From contig OW388302.1 of assembly GCA_936450465.1 (NCBI GenBank), positions 55,618,959 to 55,682,958 on the forward strand: a DNA stretch of 64,000 nt, read 5' to 3'. This stretch comes from Gibbula magus. Taxonomy: Eukaryota; Mollusca; Gastropoda; Trochida; Trochidae. Positions 47,701-59,285 of the stretch are shown here, piece by piece. Position numbers and translations under genes: made by a program. A model generated the notes under the pieces. That model was given only the letters and a program-made list of their open reading frames with translations, had not been told where the DNA came from and did no database searches. Within the stretch, counting starts at the first letter, position 1; each line of letters begins with the position of its first letter.

Positions 47701-50700
47701 TAATACACTTCACAGGAACATGGATCAGTAAGGGACTAATACACATCACAGGAACATGGATCAGTAAGGTACTAATACAAACTCAGGAACATGGATCAGT
47801 AAGGTACTAATACAAACTCAGGAACATGGATCAGTAAGGTACTAATACAAACTCAGGAACATGGATCAGTAAGGTACTAATACACGTCTCATGAACATGG
47901 ATCAGTAAGATACTTATACACTTCTCAGGAACATGGATCAGTAAGGTACTAATACACATCTCATCAACAAGGATAAGTAGTGTCCTAATACATCTCATGG
48001 TCATGGATCAGTATGGTACTAATACATCTCATGATCATGGATCAGTATGGTACTAATACACTTCTCATGAACATGGATCAGTAAGGTACTACTACACATC
48101 TCAGGAACATGGATCAGTAAGGTACTAAAACACATCTCTGGAACAAGGATAAGTAATGTACTAATACATCTAATGATCATGGATCAGTATGGTACTAATA
48201 CATCTCATGATCATGGATCAGTAAGATACTAATACATCTCAGAAACATGGATCAGTAAGGCACTAATACGTCTCAGGAACATGGATCAGTAAGAGACCAA
48301 TACACATCTTACGAGCATGGATCAGTAATGTACTAATACATCTCATGACATGGCTCAGTAATGTACTAATACATCTCATGACATGGATCAGTACGGTACT
48401 AATACACATCTCAGGAACATGGATCAGTAAGGTACTAATACACATCTCAGGAACATGGATCAGTAAGGTACTAATACACATCTCAGTAAGATGGATCAGG
48501 AAGTTACTAATGCACATCTCAGGAACATGGATCAGTAAGGTACTAATACACGTCTCAGGAACATGGATCAGTAGGGTACTAATGCACATCTCAGGAACAT
48601 GGATCAGTAGGGTACTAATGCACATCTCAGGAACATGGATCAGTAGGGTACTAATACACTTCTCAGGAACATGGATCAGGAAGGTACTAATACACATCTC
48701 AGGAACATTGATCAGTAAGGTACGAATGCACATCTCAGGAACATGGATCAATAAGGTACTAATACACGTCTCAGGAACATGGATCAGGAAGGTACTAATA
48801 CACATCTAAGGAACATGGATCAGGAAGTTACTAATACACATCCCAGGAACATGGATCAGGAAGTTACTAATACACATCTCAGGAACATGGATCAGTAAGG
48901 TACAAATACACATCTCAGGAACATGGATCAGTAAGGTACTAATACACGTCTCAGGAACATGGATCAGTAGGGTACTAATGCACATCTTAGGAACATGGAT
49001 CAGTAAGGTACTAATGCACATCTTAGGAACATGGATCAGTAAGGTACTAATACACACCATAGGAACATGGATCAGGAAGGTATTAATACTCTTCTCATGA
49101 ACATGGATTAGTAAGGTACAAATACACATCTCAGGAACATGGATCAGGATGGTGCTGATACATTTCTCAGAAACATGGATCAGTTTATTATTTGTAATTC
49201 ATTTTAACCAAGCAATGAACTACGTGTGAATTGTCTGAGGTCAAGCGATATCTCGTAGAATATATTGTTTTGGCAGTAGTTTTTGCAAAATACCCTGTCA
49301 CCGTCGATTACATGAAATGACAAAGCTTTTACATCATCGAATAATGAATGATTGAATGAATCACAATGATAAATATGATGACGTCACAATGATAAGCCAT
49401 CACCGCATCGAATTCAAATGACAGAGCTGTGCTATGTGGTGTACCCTATTTCCATTGAAACGTAATAATAATGATTTTGGTTGATAGATAAGAATATCAG
49501 GCTCGGTTCTTCTGATATCAATATATCAACACATTTGATAAAAGTAGAAATAGTAACTTTTATCAACTCGTGTCGATATATTTGATATCAGATGACACTT
49601 TGTGAGATTCTATATAATAACAGAAACAAAATCCCATACTTATTTAACGAAGCACTCAATATTGAACCAGTTATCTAGAGACGTACGTTGTGAGTGACAG
49701 AGCTCCGCATTACACCCGTCCGTCTTGTTGCAGCACGTCTTACAGACTGTGACGTCACCGACCTGGTGGATGTAGTAGTCCCGTTTGTTGTACTTACTGC
49801 ATATCTACAACATTGTGCTTATTTTATCCTTTCATATCTGGACTTCAATTCGTTGACATATGGTTGATGTATGACATCATAGCAAAAATGTCATGTTCAC
49901 TTTCCTGGTTAAAGGGGCACTGTGTCGAGGATAGAAATGAGATCACTTTTATCTACCTATGCTGATTAACGTGCCTGCTAATGAGTTACGCTTCGCTTCA
50001 CTGTCTACATGCAGTAGTTTGTATTATTAATTACTTGAATTGTCTTAATTTGGGGTTTGTGACTCGTTACCAGACACGCTAAGCAGTATAGGTAGATACA
50101 TCTGATTTCATATTTCTCCTCGACGAGCTACCCCTTTAAGGTGATTCCAAAACGGAGATGACTTCACCAGGCATTATTTTTTAGAAACATAAAAAGTTGA
50201 TGATTCATTTTTTTTAGAAAATAAGTTAACTGAGAATCATGGTGATCATGTTTCAGTCAAACTTTACACTGTGGACAAATATACGTGTGTAGGTATCGTT
50301 TCGTATGCTGAGCAGCTGGTATCTGACGTTTAATATATTTACCAAACAACATTTATCGTGTGAGATTCTCCTGTTCAAGGTCAAAATGTCCTAGAAACGC
50401 ACCCAACACGTACATCTTCGTGTAAGTGTTTGATGATTTGAAAACTAAGTTATTATTTGTTGTGGTCCTGCTAGTACCGGTAATCTCTCTCACCGTGTCG
50501 TCCTCACAGCCCGAGTTGAACTGCGGGAAGCCCATGGACGTGTCGTACTTCTCCGTGAAACATTGCTGAAATGGAGATCACGGACTTATATTTCAAAGCT
50601 CTGTTTTGATTTTCATCTTATTTACATGACCTTCACCTTCCTGTCTAACGATATGCAGAAGAAATGTCCATAGTCATAAAGAACCCCTGGTCTTAAAGTG

Positions 50701-52845
50701 GCAGTAGCACGTTTTTTTGCAAATTCTATTTTTTTAAATTTCCCATTCATAATGATAGTTTATGTCATTTATATTTACTTTAGAGGGTAAAACATCTAAA
50801 CAAACCAATTATCCGTAGTGGTAAAAAACGGTGTTGCGTATAAAGCAAAAATTACATGACGGCCATTTTATTGTGAACACATTTTATTACTTCGAATTAC
50901 AAAAACGATTCCTATGGTTTTACTGAGTTATTTACACTCATTTTTAACTTGATTTCCCGAAGAGAGAAGGGCGTTTTACTATTGGTGAAATTATTTTTCA
51001 AATACATTTCATCGACTTATTTGAGCGAAAAAAACGTGCTACTGCCCCTTTAACACAGAAAATGTATTAGTGTGCGAACCAGGGTTAACATTATAACAAT
51101 TAATATTTAGCTACAGAATCACATCAAAAGCATCAATTATAAACCTGTATATATATGTATGTATATTTGTCTTTCCTACACTTTATCTCGCCAATGTTTG
51201 TAAATAGTTTTTTAATTGCTTCGGTAAACATTTGGAAGTCGGTAACATTGTTTAAACGAGTTATTGCAGGAAGTACTATTTACAAACTGATCAAATAACC
51301 GTTTGAGTCGGTTTGTAAATGGAGACAGGCACATGGCCTATCCTCTGCAGCTCTTAACTAATAATATGCAAATGACCTCTGACCTGGTCCGTGTCGCACT
51401 GTCTGACGTGACCACAGTCTGCTGGATTCGCCACGCCCTGACACTCGAAACACCACCGTCCTCGATCTGCCGTCAAACTCGTCTTTATTGGTTTATAGTA
51501 ATCTGATTACCTAATTACCTCACAACTATTAAGATTCTGTATCAGTATATCCCATCTTGTTATACTATACACCCAGGGACAAAAGAAATAACACCAACAA
51601 TAAACCAAGATATTATAATCAATGAGGATAGACACGACTATAGGTTACATCATGTCTCTTATAGCCGATCAAACTTAATTTGCAATTGTTCGTTATCTGT
51701 TCATATAGTTTCTGAAGAAAAATCGTCGTTTTAAAATCTACGTAACCGGGCAAGGTAGAAGAGTGAAATGTCGTTTTCTGACTTGTTTTGTTGCGTTCTA
51801 CAGCAACGATGCGTTATCGATTTAAAGGCCAAATACGTACATTATGCCGACAACATATTGTGCTAGCATAATTTCCAATTTTCAAAAAAGTTAACCTAAA
51901 TACCAAACAGTATGTCGGACAAAACCTTTGAAATAGCCATTTCAGAACGCCATGTGTGTTTGAACAAATATAAAATATTAAGTATCATACTTTTAAAATC
52001 CACACTGACCGGTAGAACTATTTTGTGTTTGACTCTGAAAATCTGTTATTGATTTGTGGTGCCCCTCGGTGTATATTTCATATTTCATGTTTCATGTTTA
52101 TATTCAGAACCAGTGGATTTTATTGCAACGTTTGCATGGATTGTGCATGCAGTAGAAGGCACATGGATCGCTTCACAGTGTTGCTTTATTACCGTTTTTG
52201 GAAATGGTAGACTTGGCTGTATTGTGGGAGAGCAGTCTGATTAAAATCGACCTTGTTCCGAGGAATAAAATTTGCAAAATAATATATCTACCGGGATACG
52301 AACAGGTTCTGTAGATTCCTCGTTTGGCGTGGAAATCTCCGAACGATATGAGTTCGTATCCCGGTAGATGCACTATTTTGCACATTTTTTTCCCGCGGAA
52401 TACCGTCGGTTTTAATCAGACTGTGTGGGAGAGGTTTTCATTGACAAAGGATTCAAACTCGGACATGTTAAGAGACAACCTTCACCATAGTCATGTACTA
52501 GATACAAAAAAACGTACACTACATTTTAGAAACACCACACGTACAAATATTGACTATGCGATTCTTGTTATCCTTTTTTTGTGAATATTATATTATTCAA
52601 CACAGCAACAATCAGAATGTATTCAAATATTTTTTACGTTCCATTAGCAACAGCAATGTAAAATCAACTCAATTAGTTAGGTTCACAAAGTGGTTGATTT
52701 AAAACCACTGTTGCCACATTTAAAACCTTATAAGGAAGGACGCATCTTTACCTGCTTCCGCGGAGTTGACGGCTAGAACAAAGAACACACAGGTAGCTAG
52801 GTCTGAAAGTGGACATAGCGTTGTACATGTAATTATCAGCATCAT
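44749..52845 (-). CDS. Secreted protein with two LU (Ly6/uPAR) domains and an LDLa-like tail (eight exons, 240 aa)
   Basis: Exons: 52845-52752, 51466-51384, 50565-50494, 49804-49687, 46329-46241, 45979-45905, 45436-45379, 44882-44749. All seven introns have GT/AG ends and the phases chain exactly (723 bases). Residues 1-31: signal peptide with core LATCVFFVLAVNSAEA. An upstream coding exon joined at cag/acctagc is an alternative start. LU1, ~37-119: CFEC, then TCCNKTDGCN. LU2, ~130-193: LCFNC and the diagnostic CC-x4-CN (FCCHGNFCN), exactly ten Cys. Residues 197-231: LDLa-like FDC, KLCDGINDC, NNMDESTFC. Each LU domain uses three exons with the same phase pattern, so one arose from the other. 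LU domains are three-finger binding folds; no GPI-anchor tail is visible, so it is probably soluble. The ligand is unknown. Ankyrin gene 2 follows on the same strand. Confidence 0.86.
46180..46241 (-). repeat. Triplicated splice donor (29-bp repeat) after exon 5 of the LU/LDLa gene
   Basis: cacctgtagacgataggtag and its relatives recur with 29-base spacing, so the gene strand has three donors at 46240, 46211 and 46182. The first (CAG/GTGCGT) keeps the frame. The second (CAG/GTGAGT) is closer to consensus, but its use gives a stop early in exon 6. Reading on towards the third meets TGA. Confidence 0.8.
46355..49180 (-). repeat. 36-bp minisatellite (about 78 copies) in intron 4 of the LU/LDLa gene
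   Basis: Unit aggaacatggatcagtaagg then tactaatacacatctc, with many variants including shorter ones that lost a cacatc or gg segment. Being a multiple of 3 it gives spurious 12-residue frames on both strands (for example TLLIHVPEMCIS). It ends within about 25 bases of the exon 5 acceptor. Confidence 0.96.
49913..50135. mobile_element. Foldback MITE with TTAA flanks in intron 3 of the LU/LDLa gene
   Basis: Flanked by TTAA (49,909-49,912 and 50,136-50,139). Terminal inverted repeats of about 70 bases begin aggggcactgtgtcgagga on the left and complement tcctcgacgagctacccct on the right; tatctacctat also recurs inverted. A different family from the 348/353-bp element, with the same target site. 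Confidence 0.82.
50697..51049. mobile_element. MITE, TTAA-flanked family (copy 2), in intron 2 of the LU/LDLa gene
   Basis: Perfect TTAA on both sides (50,693-50,696 and 51,050-51,053). Inverted ends are agtggcagtagcacgttttt and aaaaacgtgctactgcccct. Full-length match to 26,198-26,545. Confidence 0.88.
51467..52232. other. Intron 1 sequence of the LU/LDLa gene, no other feature seen
   Basis: AT-rich. Short open frames at 52,025-52,244 show no domain and no splice support. Confidence 0.5.
52233..52423. mobile_element. Foldback element with 10-bp target-site duplication, in intron 1
   Basis: The ends cagtctgattaaaa and ttttaatcagactg are perfect inverted repeats. An inner stem tctaccgggatacgaac / gttcgtatcccggtaga continues it. 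Flanks are tgtgggagag at 52,223-52,232 and 52,424-52,433. A 9-10 bp duplication with long inverted ends points to a Mutator-like or similar foldback family. Confidence 0.88.
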
Positions 52846-53102
52846 TGGTCAACACCAAATATTAATCACCAAATAGAAACTTGTGCATATTTATATTTGT
52901 CAAACAAACGTTTTTTAATCTTCTTTTGTACTGATCCTAAACTCCATCTGCCTCATGTTCTACACTGTTGTGAGGTGAATCACGTACTTATCTTGAGTCG
53001 GATTTTGATTTAATATGAACAAATATCAAAGTGTTTCATCAATTCTTTTCATGATATCCAATATCGATACAAATGACACCAACTAGGTTTGCGTTTATTA
53101 AA

Positions 53103-54902
53103 TTGCTTCTTACATACACAATCTATAGTCTATGTACCTGTTTGTATGTCTCCTTCTTACACACACAATCTATAGTCTATGTACCTGTTTGTATGTCTCC
53201 TTCTTACACACACAATCTATAGTCTATGTACCTGTTTGTATGTCTCCTTCTTACATACACAATCTATAGTCTATGTACCTGTTTGTATGTCTCCTTCTCA
53301 CACACACAATCTATAGTCTATGTACCTGTATGTTTGTCTCCTTCTTACACACACAATCTATAGTCTATGTACCTGTATGCATGTCTCCTTCTTACACACA
53401 CAATCTATAGTCTATGTACCTGTATGTATGTCTCCTTCTTACACACACAATCTATAGTCTATGTACCTGTTTGTTTGTCTCCTTCTTACACACACAATCT
53501 ATAGTCTATGTACCTGTTTGTATGTCTCCTTCTTACACAAACAATCTATAATCTATGTACCTGTTTGTTTGTCTCCTTCTTACACACACAATCTATAATC
53601 TATGTACCTGTATGTTTGTCTCCTTCTTACACACACAATCTATAATCGATGTACCTGTTTGTTTGTCTCCTTCTTACACACACAATCTATAATCTATGTA
53701 CCTGTATGTTTGTCTCCTTCTTACACACACAAACTATAATCTATATACCTGTTTGTTTGTCTCCTTCTTACACACACAATCTATAGTCTATGTACCTGTT
53801 TGTATGTCTCCTTCTTACACACACAATCTATAATCTATGTACCTGTTTGTTTGTCTCCTTCTTACACACACAATCTATAGTCTATGTACCTGTATGTATG
53901 TCTCCTTCTTACACACACAATCTATAGTCTATGTACCTGTTTGTTTGTCTCCTTCTTACATACACAATCTATAGTATATGTACCTGTTTGTTTGTCTCCT
54001 TCTTACATACACAATCTATAGTCTATGTACCTGTTTGTTTGTCTCCTTCTTACACACACAATCTATAGTCTATGTACCTGTTTGTATGTCTCCTTCTTAC
54101 ACACACAATCTATAGTCTATGTACCTGTTTGTATGTCTCCTTCTTACACACACAATCTATAGTCTATGTACCTGTTTGTTTGTCTCCTTCTTACACACAC
54201 ACTCTATAGTCTATGTACCAGTTTGTTTGTCTCCTTCTTACACACATAATCTATAGTCTATGTACCTGTTTGTTTGTCTCCTTCTTACACACACAATCTA
54301 TAGTCTATGTACCAGTTTGTTTGTCTCCTTCTTACATACACAATCTATAGTCTATGTACCTATTTGTTTGTCTCCTTCTTACACACACAATCTATAGTCT
54401 ATGTACCTGTTTGTATGTCTCCTTCTCACACACATAATCTATAGTCTATGTATCTGTATGTATGTCTCCTTCTTACACACACAATCTATAGTCTATGTAC
54501 CTGTTTGTATGTCTCCTTCTTACACACACAATCTATAGTCTAGTACCTGTTTGTTTGTCTCCTTCTTACACACACAATCTATAGTCTATGTACCTGTTTG
54601 TATGTCTCCTTCTTACACACACAATCTATAGTCTATGTACCTGTTTGTATGTCTCCTTCTTACATACACTATCTATAGTATATGTACCTGTTTGTATGTC
54701 TCCTTCTTACACACACAATCTATAGTCTATGTACCTGTTTGTATGTCTCCTTCTTACACACACAATCTATAGTCTATGTACCTGTTTGTTTGTCACCTTC
54801 TTACACACACATTCTATAGTCTATGTACCTGTTTGTATGTCTCCTTCTTACACACACAATCTATAGTTTATGTACCTGTTTGTTTGTCTCCTTCTTACAC
54901 AC
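53103..54902. repeat. 47-bp minisatellite (about 38 copies) upstream of the LU/LDLa gene start
   Basis: Unit ttacacacacaatctatagt then ctatgtacctgtttgtatgt and ctccttc; main variants are tatg/tttg and ttacac/ttacat. On the gene strand every unit contains acaaacag/gtacat, which is donor-like. It lies 260 bases 5' of the chosen start codon. Confidence 0.96.
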
Positions 54903-54990
54903 AGGCAGTAATAACAATTCTTATAGGCAGTAATAACAATTCTTATAGGCAGTAATAACAATTCTTATAGGCAGTAATAACAATTCTTAA
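54903..54990. repeat. 22-bp minisatellite (four copies)
   Basis: aggcagtaataacaattctt plus at, four exact or near-exact units directly abutting the 47-bp array. Confidence 0.97.
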
Positions 54991-55996
<1,006 letters not shown>

Positions 55997-56010
55997 CCCA
56001 CTCGTGCTGG

Positions 56011-56334
56011 TTAGAGCTGAAACAGGGGCACTGACTTCACTTTATCTATCGATCTATTTATAAACATGTAATCAGGTTTTGTCCACCAACATATATTAGG
56101 TCTTGTTTCATCACCAATACCCGTTAATGTAAACTTATAAAGAGCCCCGGGCGACCGCTGAACAACACATTTAGACCAACTCTCGTGTAGTTGATACATA
56201 GGAACTATTTGACCCGTTGTAATAGATTCGATAATTTTCTCAATTCCAACTTTAGATATAAAACCACTGATAACAATTACACTACACGTATTTCGTGTTT
56301 TTTTCAGAATCATGTCTACCTTTGTTGAACTAGC
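56011..56334 (-). CDS. Possible terminal coding exon of an unknown gene or element
   Basis: On the minus strand an acceptor tatatttcag/gc at 56335 opens a 108-codon frame ending in TAA at 56011. Residues include CSVIVISGFISKVGIEKII, QLHESWSKCVVQRSPGALYK and NICWWTKPDYMFINRSIDK. The composition (many Ile, Lys and Trp, few low-complexity runs) looks like real protein more than the other short frames nearby do. I recognise no family and found no upstream exon. It could be a host exon or part of a transposable element. Confidence 0.3.
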   Translation of the reverse strand, partial: ASSTKVDMILKKTRNTCSVIVISGFISKVGIEKIIESITTGQIVPMYQLHESWSKCVVQRSPGALYKFTLTGIGDETRPNICWWTKPDYMFINRSIDKVKSVPLFQL

Positions 56335-56660
56335 CTGAAATATACCTACCAGTGTATAGGCGTCTCATGGTTAGTATCCTGTGGACGCTACTCGACCCTA
56401 GTCTGTCCTCATAGGCTTATCTTTGAAACTTGTCTTGAACCAGAATTGTCTTTTTATCAGTCGACGCTTGTACTCGTGATCCATTTATTCACTAATGGCC
56501 AAAGTTTCGTTGAGTTTCATGAATATAGCGCGGAATAAGAAAGAATAGTAAACGACGCTCTATTCAAATTCCACTTGTATTTATAAAATGACTGAGTGGT
56601 TTGGTGTCTTATGAGTGAAATCGAGTTTCGTGTGAATGGTTTAATGTTATTAATATAAAC

Positions 56661-56732
56661 GAGAACGAATTCTATGGATATACAACTTCTTTATTGCAGT
56701 AGAGAATTTGTAGATCCATAGAACTCGTTCTC
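56661..56732. repeat. Short inverted repeat (19-bp arms)
   Basis: gagaacgaattctatggat and atccatagaactcgttctc with one mismatch and a loop of about 33 bases. Confidence 0.8.
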
Positions 56733-56734
56733 CT

Positions 56735-57689
56735 TCGAATTCATCTCAGCAAAATTAAATTGTAAATGCCTTTGAAAGAAGTTTGTATGATATATGTTGA
56801 TTATTGTTATAAAATATGACGTGAATCTGTAGTCTTAGGTTTGATGACATCTTCCCACGGCAAGGTGAAAATGTATCGAGATCTCTCCATTTTTTTACTT
56901 TGCCTTCAACCTAGCCAGAAGTGGTGAAACGAATCAGCGACACCTATCGTGATCACGAGTTACGTCCCTTACCATCTGCTAACATACAGCCAATGAAATC
57001 GCCGTTTACATTCGGAACCAATTCAAAATAAGCGACGATCGACACAGTCCCAGAGGCAATACAACAGTCTTCTGATTGGCTTATCCCATTTGCCTGCAGT
57101 ACGTTAAAATCTTAGCACTGAAAATGCGAGAGTTTAGGTCAAGGGCGGAAGGAGAAGATATGGAAATCTTTTCGTTACGCCTGTGACGTTGTGAGGTTGG
57201 TTTGATGATGACCCAGGGTAAATTCGTTTCGGAAACTGTGTTGGAAATTGTAGAAAATGTTTACAAACTGCAATTAGCAAGGACAAGATGGGCGTTCATG
57301 ATTTAATCGTCATGATATATATATATCGAGATAAACCTCGTGTCTTAACCAGAGACGTTGTATTTTGGATTGATAATTAGTCTAATTACGAATAGTTTAC
57401 AAGCAATTCGTAGATCTTTCGTGAAATGTTTTGACAAATAAAAACATTTTCACGAATACCACGAATTGAAGGAATGTTGACGAATCAACTAGGAATCATT
57501 AACGGCTTTTAAACATTAATTACGAATTGCCTACGGATCGGGTGTTATTAAATACCTTTCGTGATGATTCGGGATAATTCTGGTCGTATTGAAATAGGGG
57601 CATAACAAAAATTAAAAAGTCGGAAATACCTCAGGTCTCAGAAATAAAGTAAAAAATAAAAGATTTCGTCGTAAATCTTCCAAGTATCG
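56735..57689. other. Intergenic sequence, no gene seen
   Basis: No coding, RNA or repeat signal that I can support. Confidence 0.45.
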
Positions 57690-57800
57690 GTTATGTTACA
57701 ATATTGATAAATAGAAGCGTTTGCCAAATTTCCGGGATTCACCCTTCAAAAAGTTTTCAACACGCAAAATTAGTTTTAGGGTTTAAAACCCTTTTTTTAA
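57690..57800. repeat. Half copy of a foldback family
   Basis: gttacaatattgataaatag, cgtttg and aaatttccggg match one arm of the foldback element at 60,964-61,100 and its left flank (from 60,953). The other arm is missing. Confidence 0.6.
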
Positions 57801-57844
57801 GAAGTGAAGTTAAAACTAAGTAACAATATGCCCACAGATTTGCC

Positions 57845-57993
57845 CACAGGGCCTTGTATTGTCGAAAGCATATGAAGTCGACGATTCAGCCCCATATAAT
57901 GGTTGTGGACATACCATTATAAAAAAATAGTGTGCTTGATCGTCGACTTCACATGCTTTCTAATCGCTAGCTTCGACAATACAAGTCCCTGCG
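57845..57993. mobile_element. hAT-like MITE with 8-bp target-site duplication
   Basis: Ends cacagggccttgtattgtcg and cgacaatacaagtccctgcg are inverted. Flanks gatttgcc at 57,837-57,844 and 57,994-58,001 are an 8-base duplication, the length produced by hAT transposases. The inner stem gaagtcgacgat / atcgtcgacttc makes the whole 149 bp nearly palindromic. Confidence 0.85.
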
Positions 57994-58001
57994 GATTTGC
58001 C

Positions 58002-58737
58002 AACATAATATATGACTTAGTGAAAATAGTTGCCACTTCATAGATATCAAAGATGTAATTATATTCATTAAAAAAACCATAAAATAGTTGTTAAAATCGT
58101 CAACAACATCATTAAAACATCACGAAAATGAACGATGTGTCTCTCAGTCGCGTGTTATGTGAAGTTCGCCTGTGTCAGCTCGCCTGTAAGCAAAGGGAGA
58201 TAAATCTGTATCATCTAAAGTCGACCGGGCTGACGTTGATATGGATTTGCAGACCTGTCTGCTATACAGCTGTTATCATATGGACATTCGGACCTGGTAG
58301 CAATTAAGATGAGTGCTGTGCCCTCTATCACAGACATGTATGCAAAACAACTCAAATCATTGATAGGTTCTTGTCAAACTCATGGTTTTCACAAAGATAC
58401 GTTCGTGTCAATTAAGAACAATGAATCCACTTGATAGAAATATGATTCGAAGCTTTCGCTTGTTTGTTTTTATGTTTTCGGGCAAAATGTTATTACTTTA
58501 CCATTTTCGCTGGATAGATAAATATTTTACTAAATGGTTTGTGGTGCAGATGCCTGCGATGATATTTGAATATGCACACTTATGATATAAATAAATTGCA
58601 AAAGAAATGCAGACTAACGGTATTGCTAAAACTGTCCCCAAAATTTGTAGTATTTATAAACGATCGTTATTAATTTTCACTTGAAACGACAATGGAAAAT
58701 TATTCTAAATATATGACGAAGTCTATTTATCATATGG
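58002..58737. other. Intergenic sequence, no gene seen
   Basis: Only short unsupported open frames. Confidence 0.45.
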
Positions 58738-58895
58738 TTGCAGGTGAAATACCGGGATCTATCAATGAAAATAAACCGTGTTATCAGTCACTATTGAAAA
58801 TAACAATGGAACTTGTTATCAGTCACTTATATAACACTGACCTGACGTCATAAAACAATGCTCCGACGCCATGACACGTTCATGACGTCACATTG
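58738..58895. repeat. Dispersed repeat, copy 1
   Basis: gtgaaataccgggatctatc, aatgaaaataaac and tgacgtcataaaacaatg recur in the same order at 59,163-59,285. Confidence 0.6.
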
Positions 58896-59162
58896 TTGCT
58901 GAGGCGACAGGCTCATTCTGGAGCAGACTTAACGTAAATGCAAGTCACTCGTGATAATACAAACTTTCTACATCACTCGATGAGATAAACATGGTATTTG
59001 TCAAGAAAACCAAATATCCTCTATGTATTCTAGTTTGCTAATCTAGTTTACACCTTTGGTGGGCATTCTAGAATGTATCTAATCTATTTTAATTCATTAC
59101 TTGAGTTCAGTACCGACCTATCGACGTTTGTTTAAGAAATAGATTTCATAATTTATTATATG

Positions 59163-59285
59163 ACGAGCAGTGAAATACTGAGATTTATCAGTGAAATAAA
59201 CTGTCTATCAAGCTACAGTGCAAATAACTTATATTTTCACTGCGAACGGTGACTGATATAATTTGACGTCATAAAACAATGGTCT
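59163..59285. repeat. Dispersed repeat, copy 2
   Basis: Partner of 58,738-58,895. Both end in tgacgtcataaaacaatg. Confidence 0.6.

Noticed and set aside
46364..49129. Open frames such as TLLIHVPEMCIS repeats on both strands
   Set aside because: They arise from the 36-bp minisatellite in an intron; both strands are open at once.
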